A stretch of 36,989 bases of DNA. It comes from Chromatiales bacterium. Its GTDB lineage: Bacteria; Pseudomonadota; Gammaproteobacteria; JAHELT01. Below the pieces are notes generated by a model, which did not search any database, was not told the DNA's origin, and worked only from the letters and a program-made list of their open reading frames with translations. Made by a program: the position numbers and the translations under genes. The stretch is taken from positions 1 through 36,989 of the forward strand of contig JAHELT010000033.1 of the NCBI GenBank assembly GCA_024644045.1, in the 5' to 3' direction. Below are positions 1 to 7,109 of this stretch, one piece after another (positions within the stretch are counted from its first letter, which is position 1; the number at the start of each line of letters is the position of its first letter).

Positions 1-453
1 CGGTACACCATCAGGATGCCTTCGCGCTGGTGAATCGTCTGCAGCGGCGCGCCGCAGGTTTCGAGCACTGTTGGTGACAATCAGCTCCAGGCTGATGTGC
101 GGGTGCTGCCGGCTGAACGAGGCGAGCGGCGCGCCGACCACCGAGAGCAGCAGCGAATCGGTGGTGGTTACCCGCACCAGGCCTTCCAGTCTGAGCTCGC
201 TGCCGACGATCTTGCGCTCCAGCTCGGTGATCGTGCTCGCCATCGTGCTGGCCGCGCTCAGCAGCTGCTCGGCCTCGGGAGTCAGGGTGTACTCTGCATC
301 GATACGCTCGAACAGGCGCACGTTGATGTGCTTCTCGAACGCGTTGATGCGCCGCAGCACGGTGGTGCGATTGACCCCCAGCTCGCGCGCCGCCGCAGCG
401 ATTGACCCGGTCTCGGCGACGCTCAGGACATACCGGAGATTGTCCCAGTTCAT
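1..453 (-). CDS. LysR-family transcriptional regulator, partial and probably disrupted
   Basis: The first 130 or so codons read as a LysR regulator. They begin MNWDNLRYVLSVAETGSIAA, followed by a winged helix-turn-helix (AARELGVNRTTVLRRI) and the start of the effector-binding domain (GLVRVTTTDSLL, PHISLELIVTN). The start is the ATG at 453. The frame is open to the window edge, but the last 23 codons no longer look like LysR and only 9 of 23 end in G or C. From about position 70 to the edge a different frame reads VLETCGAPLQTIHQREGI, with 19 of 22 codons ending in G or C. This suggests a frameshift, a rearrangement or an assembly join. The gene is divergent from the cytochrome genes at 580 and might control them, which is inference from position only. 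Confidence 0.8.
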   Translation of the reverse strand, partial: MNWDNLRYVLSVAETGSIAAAARELGVNRTTVLRRINAFEKHINVRLFERIDAEYTLTPEAEQLLSAASTMASTITELERKIVGSELRLEGLVRVTTTDSLLLSVVGAPLASFSRQHPHISLELIVTNSARNLRRAAADDSPARRHPDGVP

Positions 454-579
454 CGTTGCATTATTGCACGATCGGACGGCGAAAATGCGAAATTGTTGTG
501 CGTTATTGCAGCATGCTAGGCTGCCAGCCTTGTGACCAGAAAGTCCCGTAGACGCCGCTTTTCAGCCCGGAGGACCGCC

Positions 580-1032
580 ATGAAATCTGCACCTGCCTTG
601 TGTCTGATTACCGCCTTGACCTCGCTCGCCGCCAGCAGCCTGGCCCAGGAAGGGCCGATCAAGTACCGCCAGGGCGTAATGAACGCAATCGGCGGGCATG
701 CCGGCGCTATCGCCCAGATCAGTTACGGCGGGGTCGGCCACCGTTCACACCTCACCGCGCACGCCGATGCGATGGAGTCTTTGACCAAGATGGTCGTGAC
801 CGCGTTCGAGCAGAACGCCAAGCCGACCGCGGACGTTCCTTCACGCGCCAAGGAAGAGATCTGGAAAGATTTCAGCGACTTCAAGTCCAAAACCGACGCG
901 CTGGTGAAAGCGGCAGCCGACTACGCGGCAACCGCGCGCGCCGGACAGACCGACATGCTGGCGGCCAAGCTCGACCCCTTGTGGGATGCCTGCAAAGGTT
1001 GTCACAAGAAGTTTCGCGCGAAAGAGAAGTAA
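580..1032 (+). CDS. Cytochrome c' / c556-type monoheme cytochrome
   Basis: This is an exported cytochrome of the c' / c556 family, about 150 residues, with an N-terminal Sec signal peptide (MKSAPALCLITALTSLAASS, cut near AQ-EG). The mature part is predicted to be a four-helix bundle starting GPIKYRQGVMNAIGGH. A single C-terminal heme-attachment motif, CKGCH, lies at residues 138-142, the usual place for this family. I chose the ATG at 580 because CGGAGGA lies six bases upstream and the signal peptide begins there; the longer in-frame start at 532 would add a basic stretch that hides the signal. It is followed after 23 bases by a diheme cytochrome, so the two may be co-transcribed as a periplasmic electron-transfer pair. 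The redox partner is unknown. Confidence 0.9.
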   Translation: MKSAPALCLITALTSLAASSLAQEGPIKYRQGVMNAIGGHAGAIAQISYGGVGHRSHLTAHADAMESLTKMVVTAFEQNAKPTADVPSRAKEEIWKDFSDFKSKTDALVKAAADYAATARAGQTDMLAAKLDPLWDACKGCHKKFRAKEK

Positions 1033-1055
1033 CCGGGGATTGCGGTTACGGCCGG

Positions 1056-1964
1056 GTGAACCGGCGCCGTGACAAGGCGGCCGAAGTGCGGCGCGGGGTG
1101 TCGTGCGCGCTGCTCTGCTGCGTGCTTGCGTGGCCCTGGGCCGGCACGGCGGACCAGACTGACCCGGAGCGGGGCGAGTACGTTGCGCGCGCCGCCGGTT
1201 GCGTTGCCTGCCACACCGATCTGGAAAACGACGGCGCCTACCTGGCCGGGGGCGTCGCCTTCGAGACCCCGTTCGGCACGTTCTACTCGCCCAACATCAC
1301 GCCGGATCCGGGCAGCGGGATCGGCGCCTGGACCGAGGCTGATCTGGCGGCGGCCCTGACCCTCGGCGTCGGCCCGGACGGAAGGCACTACTACCCGGTG
1401 TTCCCGTACACGGCCTACGCCGGCCTGCTGCCAGGCGATACCGAAGCCTTGTTCGCCTACCTGCGAGGCGTGCCGGGCGTTGCGCAAGTGAACCGGGCGC
1501 ACGTGCTGCCCTGGTTCATGCGCTGGCGGTTCATCAACCGGCTCTGGAAGTGGTTGTTCTTCGACCCGGCCGGCGCGGCGGAGCGGCGCGCGGGACGCGG
1601 CGCGTATCTGGTCAACGTGCTCGGCCACTGCGGTGAATGCCATACGCCGAGGAACCGGCTGGGCGCGCTCGACCCGGACATGCACCTTGCCGGCACCCGC
1701 GACGGTCCGGACGCATCCGCGGTCCCGAACATCACCCCGCACCCCGACACCGGGATCGGGCGCTGGAGCCGCAAGTCGCTGCACGACTTTCTCAGACGCG
1801 GCATGTACCCCGACGGTGACTTCGCGGGGGGGTTGATGGTGGACGTGGTCGACGAGGGCCTCAGATACCTGAGCGAGGCTGACCTCGAAGCTATCGTCGA
1901 CTATCTGCAGTCGATCCCCGCGATAGACAACCGCATCGGCCCTGCGGACGGCACCGCCAATTGA
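1056..1964 (+). CDS. Diheme c-type cytochrome (alcohol/gluconate dehydrogenase cytochrome-subunit-like)
   Basis: An exported protein of about 302 residues with two heme c motifs, CVACH at 49-53 and CGECH at 192-196. Each sits in a cytochrome c domain carrying the phrase PNITP, here SPNITPDPGSGIG and VPNITPHPDTGIG. That repeated signature is typical of cytochrome subunits of membrane-bound gluconate, sorbitol and alcohol dehydrogenases, which pass electrons to ubiquinone or a terminal oxidase. Those subunits usually have three hemes; this one has two. The start is taken as GTG at 1056, before a basic stretch and the hydrophobic segment CALLCCVLAWPWAG; GTG at 1086 is an alternative. No dehydrogenase large subunit is next to it, so its electron donor is unknown. 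It lies 23 bases after the c556 gene. Confidence 0.87.
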   Translation: MNRRRDKAAEVRRGVSCALLCCVLAWPWAGTADQTDPERGEYVARAAGCVACHTDLENDGAYLAGGVAFETPFGTFYSPNITPDPGSGIGAWTEADLAAALTLGVGPDGRHYYPVFPYTAYAGLLPGDTEALFAYLRGVPGVAQVNRAHVLPWFMRWRFINRLWKWLFFDPAGAAERRAGRGAYLVNVLGHCGECHTPRNRLGALDPDMHLAGTRDGPDASAVPNITPHPDTGIGRWSRKSLHDFLRRGMYPDGDFAGGLMVDVVDEGLRYLSEADLEAIVDYLQSIPAIDNRIGPADGTAN

Positions 1965-2026
1965 GCCACGACTGCGCGGTTGGCACGACGCGCTAAAGTC
2001 AAGCGTTGCCCTGCCGATGCACGGGC

Positions 2027-2698
2027 GTGGAAATCGTCGCCCAGCCAAGCGTCACCTACGCGCGTCCGTCCGGCAACGCGCCGCATGGCGCCTCGGAGGA
2101 TGCGGCCGGAGCACCTGCCCGGGCCCGGCCCGGAGCGAAAACCCACCACGGCGGTGAGCTCAACGAGGACGAGGTCAAACAGCTGCAGGCGCTCAAGGCG
2201 CGCGACCGCGAAGTTCGGGCCCACGAACGGGCGCACGCTGCCGCCGCCGGGTCGCTGGCGCGCGGCGGCCCCAGCTTCACGACGCAGCGGGGCCCCGACG
2301 GGCGCATGTACGCTGTGGGCGGCGAAGTGCAGATCGACACTTCCGCGGTGCCCGGCGACCCGCAGGCCACGCTGCAGAAAGCGCTGCAGATCCAGCGCGC
2401 CGCCATGGCGCCGGCAAATCCCTCGGCGCAGGATCGCGCCGTGGCAGCCAGCGCGGCCGCCATGGCGGCCACGGCGCGCCTCGAGATCGCGCGTGACGCG
2501 ACCGGTGACCAGGTGTCCGACGATCCCGCACCGCAGGTACAGGCGACCTCCGCCGAGGTCGGCGCGGATCATGCCCCGTGCCCCGTGTGCGGCTCGAGGC
2601 ATGGCGGCGATTCGCAGCGAGAGGCGGTCTCGCGGCACTTCGAGAACAGCGTTACGCCACAGGCCTCACGCGGTCATCTGATCGCCGTCACCGCCTGA
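2027..2698 (+). CDS. SprA-related putative metalloprotease
   Basis: A protein of about 223 residues with the core signature of the SprA-related family: ELNEDEVKQLQALKARDREV, then HERAHAAAAG, then GPDGRMYAVGGEVQIDTS and VPGDPQATLQKA. The HERAH at residues 66-70 fits the HExxH zinc-binding pattern, which is why the family is annotated as a putative metalloprotease catalytic domain; activity is not shown in general. The tail (residues 160-223) is poorly conserved, with a CPVCGSRHGGD cluster that could bind metal. The start is uncertain: GTG at 2027 is chosen, TTG at 2006 is possible, and neither has a clear ribosome-binding site. It appears to be transcribed alone. Confidence 0.82.
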   Translation: MEIVAQPSVTYARPSGNAPHGASEDAAGAPARARPGAKTHHGGELNEDEVKQLQALKARDREVRAHERAHAAAAGSLARGGPSFTTQRGPDGRMYAVGGEVQIDTSAVPGDPQATLQKALQIQRAAMAPANPSAQDRAVAASAAAMAATARLEIARDATGDQVSDDPAPQVQATSAEVGADHAPCPVCGSRHGGDSQREAVSRHFENSVTPQASRGHLIAVTA

Positions 2699-2887
2699 GC
2701 GCGCGACACCGCCACGATGCTGTGTTATACACCATCGGGCTGAAACACCGGTCCGGGCGCAGGGCTGAGCAAGCCACAAACCGTGAGCCGGTGCACAAAC
2801 GACGGGGTGGTCAAAGCGACTATAATTCCCGGAACGCGCAAGCAGCACGAAGCGCGTGGACACAACCGCGAAGGACCTGCGACAACC

Positions 2888-3193
2888 ATGAAGACGTTGA
2901 AACCGCAGATGCGCGACAAGCCGAGCAGTTCCGATGAGTACCGCAGCGTCACGGTACAGTGCAACGAACACGCCTGCGATGCCGCGAAGAGCATCGTCAA
3001 CAAGCATATTCTGCTGCGCTTCGTGCACCTGTTCCCCCTGCCATTGCCGGAATGCGATGGACGTCCGTGCAGCTGCAAGTACCGCCACCACCAGGACCGG
3101 CGCGACCCCGAGGATCGCCGCTCCCCGTACAGCTACACGGTGTACATGGAAAGGCGCTCGCGCACGGACCGCAGGCGGACCATCAAAGAATAG
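2888..3193 (+). CDS. Small conserved Cys/His-rich hypothetical protein
   Basis: A 101-residue soluble protein with no signal peptide or membrane segment. The middle reads YRSVTVQCNEHACDAAKSI, then LLRFVHLFPLPLPECDGRPC, and ends in SCKYRHHQDRRDPEDRR with a basic tail. The CxCKYxHHxDRRxxxDRR pattern recalls small uncharacterised proteins I have seen in beta- and gammaproteobacteria. Four cysteines and several histidines suggest structural metal binding, but no function is known to me. The ATG at 2888 is used because the conserved part begins soon after it; AAGGA lies about 11 bases upstream. The longer frame from 2783 is not needed. Confidence 0.72.
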   Translation: MKTLKPQMRDKPSSSDEYRSVTVQCNEHACDAAKSIVNKHILLRFVHLFPLPLPECDGRPCSCKYRHHQDRRDPEDRRSPYSYTVYMERRSRTDRRRTIKE

Positions 3194-3266
3194 ACGACGA
3201 GGGTACCCGCGGAACGGTTTTGCGCCTCTGACGCGCCGTTGCCTCGGGACTACGGGCCACAGTGTG

Positions 3267-3692
3267 ATGAGTGAGACTCGACACGAAGGCGGCTGCCTGT
3301 GCGGTGCCGTTCGCTACCGCACGACGGACACGCCCGCGCGCGTGCTGGCCTGCCACTGCACGACCTGCAAACAGCGCACGGGGTCGGCCTACGGGGTAGG
3401 CGTCTACTTTCCGGCCCAGCAGGTCGAGTTCACCGGCGCTACGCCGCAAACTTACGAGTTTCACTCCGACACCAGCGGGCGCTGGATCCGTAACGAGTTC
3501 TGTGCTCAGTGCGGCACCACCGTGAGCTGGACCCTGGAAATGCGCCCCGGCATGCGCGCGATTGCCGGCGGCAGCTACGACGATCCGCACTGGTACACGA
3601 TTCAAATGCATATCTGGACGCGTTCGGCGCGAGCCGACATGTGCTACCCGGATCACGCCGAGCTGCACGAGCAGGCGCTGCCGCCGGCCTGA
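3267..3692 (+). CDS. GFA (CENP-V/glutathione-dependent formaldehyde-activating) family protein
   Basis: A 141-residue protein of the GFA/CENP-V fold. It carries the three zinc-binding cysteine groups of the family: GGCLCGAVRY near the N terminus, ACHCTTCKQRTGSAYG near residue 30, and FCAQCGTTV near residue 75. The family is named after S-(hydroxymethyl)glutathione synthase, but most members in GFA-rich genomes have no proven role, so formaldehyde detoxification should not be assumed. The start is ATG at 3267 (GTG at 3264 is equally possible). The gene stands alone between the small Cys/His protein and the HipB-like regulator. Confidence 0.9.
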   Translation: MSETRHEGGCLCGAVRYRTTDTPARVLACHCTTCKQRTGSAYGVGVYFPAQQVEFTGATPQTYEFHSDTSGRWIRNEFCAQCGTTVSWTLEMRPGMRAIAGGSYDDPHWYTIQMHIWTRSARADMCYPDHAELHEQALPPA

Positions 3693-3708
3693 AACCACGC
3701 GCCGGGCG

Positions 3709-3777
3709 TGCGCCATCGGCGCATGTATTCAGCGCAATCGCGAGAGCGTATATTGGCACCAGCATCCGGCGAGGAGG
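3709..3777 (+). promoter_or_regulatory. Promoter, palindrome and ribosome-binding site of the HipB-like gene
   Basis: A perfect 6-bp-arm inverted repeat, TGCGCC-ATC-GGCGCA, lies at 3709-3723. It is directly followed by a plausible -35 (TATTCA, 3726-3731), a 17-bp spacer and a -10 (TATATT, 3749-3754). A strong ribosome-binding site GAGGAGG follows at 3771-3777, nine bases before the ATG at 3786. A palindrome abutting the -35 of a gene for a small DNA-binding protein suggests autoregulation, which is inference. The palindrome could instead be the terminator of the GFA gene ending at 3692, although no T-run follows it. Confidence 0.5.
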
Positions 3778-3785
3778 CCTTTGCC

Positions 3786-4034
3786 ATGGAATACCCTGCG
3801 CAAACCAGCGACCAGCTGGCTCAGGCGTTGCGCTGCCAGCGTATCGCCAAACGCCTGACCCAACAGCGCGCCGGGGCACGGGTAGGCTTGCTGCCCAAGA
3901 CCGTTTCCGCACTGGAAACCGCGCCGCACCGCAGCTCCGTGAAAAGCCTGTTCAAGCTGTTGTCGGCGCTGGACCTGGAGCTGGTGCTGCGCACGCGAGG
4001 CGACGCGGAGGAGGCCACCAACGGACGCGAGTGA
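3786..4034 (+). CDS. HipB-like XRE-family helix-turn-helix regulator (orphan)
   Basis: An 82-residue protein made almost wholly of an XRE/Cro helix-turn-helix: DQLAQALRCQRIAKRLTQQR, then AGARVGLLPKTVSALET. It is followed by a short dimerisation strand, SLFKLLSALDLELVLRTR. That length and the LDLELVLR ending match HipB, the antitoxin and autorepressor of HipBA modules. No HipA kinase follows: the next gene downstream is on the other strand, and none is upstream. It is therefore an orphan regulator or a remnant antitoxin. The start is set by the strong GAGGAGG site nine bases upstream. Confidence 0.83.
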   Translation: MEYPAQTSDQLAQALRCQRIAKRLTQQRAGARVGLLPKTVSALETAPHRSSVKSLFKLLSALDLELVLRTRGDAEEATNGRE

Positions 4035-4041
4035 GCCCGCG

Positions 4042-4058
4042 CCCGGCGTTTCGCCGGG
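4042..4058. terminator. Hairpin between convergent genes
   Basis: A perfect 7-bp stem, CCCGGCG-TTT-CGCCGGG, sits in the 44-bp gap between the HipB-like gene and the convergent FecR-domain gene. It could end transcription from both sides. There is no clear T-run, so strength as an intrinsic terminator is uncertain. Confidence 0.5.
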
Positions 4059-4078
4059 GTCAACCTGCTCACGGGCGG

Positions 4079-5806
4079 TTACGGTGGCGTCACGGTAAAG
4101 CCGTTGGTCTGTATCTCACCGCCCCTGTTCAAAGTCCCGCTGAAGGGGGTCGCGCCGACCGGCGAGACGGCGTAATCGCCCGTGTACGGCAGCGGCGAAC
4201 CCGGCTGAAAGCAGTAGATCACGCGGATCGTGTAGTTGCCCGCGGGGGCAGGTGACCAGGAAACGTTCTGGCCGGCAGGGGGCTGGCCCATGTCGTCCAG
4301 GTATTCCCCGGTGAACCCGTTGCAGCTCAGCGGGCCGCTGGTCGAGGACACGATCTGGCCACAGGGATCGACCACTTCCAGACACGCTCCCTCACCATCG
4401 ATGCTCATATAGTCCATGGTGACGCCGACGAAGTCCGAGCCGAACCCGGGGGCCGGTCCCGGTCCCGGGTCCGGGTCCGGGGTCGGGCTCGGATCGCTGG
4501 AGCTACCCCCACCGCCGCCGCCGCTGCTGCCGCTGCTCAGCACCAGCCCGGCCCCGAGCGCGCCGACGGCAATCGTCGTCGTGCCGATGCCGCCCGTACC
4601 GGCAACCACGGTACCGCCGGCCGCGGCCAGCCCCAGCCGGTCGGTAAGCGGGGCCTGCCGGAGCAGGATGAAGTCGTCGAAGCCGGCAACGGCGACGGCA
4701 GCGACGCGACTCTGTTCGCTGAATGCGGCGACCGGCTCGGCCGCGGTGGGCGTGACCTGCGCCTCTGCGCTGATTGTCCCGCCCGGCGCCACGCCCAGAA
4801 AAGACTCAAAGCGCTCGAAGTCGGCCAGGTTCTGCGGCGTGAGCCCGCTCACGACGACCTGCGAACCGTCGAAGCTCGCGAGCCGCTCGCCGTCGAGGGC
4901 AAACGCTTCGCTCGTGGCCGTGGCACCGTCGCGCGTTACCTGGAGCGGGCCACCGCCGGGCGAACCCACGTTGAGCACGCCTTCCTTGAGCGCGACGCCC
5001 TGCTCGGCGTAAGAGATGAGCTTGGTGCCGCGTATACCGATCAGGGCAACCGTGCTGGCAACTCTGCGCTCGCTCTGGCTCACGCCCAGCAGCCGCTTGA
5101 AGGCGAAGTAGGCCTTGCCGGCAAGGTGAGTGAGCCACGAGGGCGTCCTGACGTTCAACCGGCTCGCCTCGTCGAGCACCGTGATCGGGTCGCCGCTGAA
5201 ATCGATCGCCACGCGGCCGTCCGCACCGGTTTCCACGGTCTCCGACTCGCGCACCACGTAGCCCACCCCGGCGGCGCTGCGCCTCGCGCCGTCCGAGCCC
5301 ACCACCACGACCTGACCGGCCAGCCTCACCAGTCTGCCGTGGTAACCGCTCACGGGCGCGAACTCGCTTGGCTCGACGATGACCTCCCGCGGCGGCAGCG
5401 CTGCGAGCGTCGCCGCCGCCTGCTCGTTCTCGCTGACCCGGGCGGTGAAGTTCTGCGACTTGACCACCCTGCCGTCGCCGCCGCGCACCAGCAGAAAATA
5501 GTCCATTGCACCGGCGTTCGGCGCCGGCGCCGGCAGCGTCGCCGTGTAGAGATCGTCCCCGTCGGCCGCCGGCACCATCACCGCGTAGACGTAGTCCGGC
5601 GCATTCGTGGTACGGAAGTAGGCTCGCACCAGCTGCACGTCGGCCTCGGTATCCTTTACCTCCGCCCGCAGCGCGATGCGCTGGCCGGCTGCCAGCTCGT
5701 CAGGCGGTTCGTGGGTGATTTCCACCGCGGCCCAGGCCGCGTGGCAGAACAACAGTATGCTGGCAAACCCGGCGCTGACGCACAGGCGGTGGGCGTTCCG
5801 CAACAT
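4079..5806 (-). CDS. Exported FecR-domain protein with C-terminal beta domain
   Basis: A 575-residue exported protein with a signal peptide (MLRNAHRLCVSAGFASILLF, cut near AWA-AV). Residues about 27-130 look like an immunoglobulin-like domain (ITHEPPDELAAGQRIALRAE). Residues about 155-330 are a FecR domain: GRLVRLAGQVVVVGSDGARR, then ESETVETGADGRVAIDF, then ASTVALIGIRGTKLI, the usual core where such proteins sense an induced state. After a Gly/Ala-rich hydrophobic stretch near 410-430 comes a Gly/Ser and Pro/Asp linker, then a beta-rich domain near 460-575 (PAGNYTIRVIYC). It lacks the cytoplasmic anti-sigma part of classical FecR and no FecI sigma factor is adjacent, so a surface or envelope structural role is more likely than iron signalling. 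Confidence 0.8.
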   Translation of the reverse strand: MLRNAHRLCVSAGFASILLFCHAAWAAVEITHEPPDELAAGQRIALRAEVKDTEADVQLVRAYFRTTNAPDYVYAVMVPAADGDDLYTATLPAPAPNAGAMDYFLLVRGGDGRVVKSQNFTARVSENEQAAATLAALPPREVIVEPSEFAPVSGYHGRLVRLAGQVVVVGSDGARRSAAGVGYVVRESETVETGADGRVAIDFSGDPITVLDEASRLNVRTPSWLTHLAGKAYFAFKRLLGVSQSERRVASTVALIGIRGTKLISYAEQGVALKEGVLNVGSPGGGPLQVTRDGATATSEAFALDGERLASFDGSQVVVSGLTPQNLADFERFESFLGVAPGGTISAEAQVTPTAAEPVAAFSEQSRVAAVAVAGFDDFILLRQAPLTDRLGLAAAGGTVVAGTGGIGTTTIAVGALGAGLVLSSGSSGGGGGGSSSDPSPTPDPDPGPGPAPGFGSDFVGVTMDYMSIDGEGACLEVVDPCGQIVSSTSGPLSCNGFTGEYLDDMGQPPAGQNVSWSPAPAGNYTIRVIYCFQPGSPLPYTGDYAVSPVGATPFSGTLNRGGEIQTNGFTVTPP

Positions 5807-6054
5807 GACAGACTCTCCCTATCGTCGCGCGCTATTGTCACGGGCGACAACCGACCACTCGGCCCGATCAGGCTCACTCGGCGATACGCGCTGCGTGACG
5901 GCGACATCGCTCACCAAGCGTGCCTTCGACGCTTCCCTTCTGTGATACTGGTTCCCTGGTCCCAATACTAGAGCGGAGAACCGCGCTTTGTCCACCGGGT
6001 GCGCGGCGGCAGGCCGCGTTCATCACCACCCCACAGCTTGACAAGGAATCGACC

Positions 6055-7083
6055 ATGCACGAGCGGCTCTATGCGGCATTCTGGAATCTGGAAAACCTGT
6101 TCGCGCCGGCCAACCATCCCGGGCGCCCCGCGTGGCTGCAGCGGGCCACGCGCCAGGACCTGCGCGGCTGGACCAGCGCCCTGTTCCAGCACAAGCTCGG
6201 GCAGCTCGCCTCTGTGATCGAGCGTATGAACGACGCCGGCGGACCCGACCTGCTCGGCGTTTGCGAGGTGGAGAACGCGTTCGTGATCGAACAGCTGTGC
6301 GCGCTGTTGAACGGGCGTCTGGCGCAACGCACGTACCGCCCGGTGCACGTCGATTCGTCGCGCGATCTGCGCGGCATCGACACGGCCTTCATCTACGACA
6401 GCCGCAGACTGAGCCCTAATCGCGACGAGATCTTTTCGCACTGGGTCATCCGGCGCACCGGCACGCGGGATATCACGCAGGCGACGTTCGTCACGCGCCG
6501 CGGCGCCGAGCTGGTGGCACTGGCCAACCACTGGCCGTCACGCAGCGGGGACGCCCTGGGCTCGAGCAGCGGCTTCCGCGCCGTGGCCGGCGAAACGCTC
6601 GGCTACTGGCACGAGCGTATCCGGGAAGTGAAAGGCAACGAGGTCGCGGTCCTCGCCTTCGGCGACTTCAACGACAACCCGTTCGACCGCTCGCTCACGG
6701 AGCATGCACGCGCAACCCGCGAGATTCAGGACGTGGCGCGCGCGCGCTCGGCGCGGTTTTTCAATTTGGCGTGGCAATACCTGTCGCAGCCGGCGGTGGA
6801 CCGGAAAGGCAAGTCACGCGAGCTGAACGGCACGCTGTACTATCGCGGCGACGGTTACCTGTTCGATCAGATCCTGGTGTCCCGGGGGCTGATGAAAGGC
6901 GGCGCGGCGCTGCGTGTGCTGCCGGACAGCGCGCGGATCGAGGCGTTCCCGGAGATGGTGCTGAGCAGCAGCAACCCGGCACCGGTCAGATTCGGGCTGC
7001 CTAAGGGCGACGCGGCGAAGAACGTCAACCGCAACGGCTTCAGCGACCACTACCCGGTGTCGGTGATACTGGAAATGTCCTGA
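6055..7083 (+). CDS. Endonuclease/exonuclease/phosphatase family protein
   Basis: A 342-residue protein of the Mg-dependent DNase I-like fold. The fold's motifs appear in order: AAFWNLENLF (metal-binding Asn), LGVCEVEN (metal-binding Glu), GIDTAFIYD, ALANHWPSR (catalytic His), LAFGDFNDNPFD (Asp/Asn pair) and the terminal FSDHYPVSV (Asp-His). Substrates of the family range from DNA to phosphoinositides, so the target here cannot be told from sequence. No signal peptide is seen. The ATG at 6055 is preferred over the longer start at 5920 because AAGGA lies seven bases upstream and the fold begins right after it. It is convergent with the ankyrin gene, 26 bases away. Confidence 0.88.
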   Translation: MHERLYAAFWNLENLFAPANHPGRPAWLQRATRQDLRGWTSALFQHKLGQLASVIERMNDAGGPDLLGVCEVENAFVIEQLCALLNGRLAQRTYRPVHVDSSRDLRGIDTAFIYDSRRLSPNRDEIFSHWVIRRTGTRDITQATFVTRRGAELVALANHWPSRSGDALGSSSGFRAVAGETLGYWHERIREVKGNEVAVLAFGDFNDNPFDRSLTEHARATREIQDVARARSARFFNLAWQYLSQPAVDRKGKSRELNGTLYYRGDGYLFDQILVSRGLMKGGAALRVLPDSARIEAFPEMVLSSSNPAPVRFGLPKGDAAKNVNRNGFSDHYPVSVILEMS

Positions 7084-7109
7084 GCGCCAACCGGCACCAG
7101 GCCGGCGAT

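Noticed and set aside
600-1055. Upstream extension of the diheme cytochrome through the c556 gene
   Set aside because: It overlaps a clearly coding frame and would hide the signal peptide.
3786-4034. Complete HipBA toxin-antitoxin module
   Set aside because: Only the HipB-like half is present; no HipA kinase is encoded nearby.
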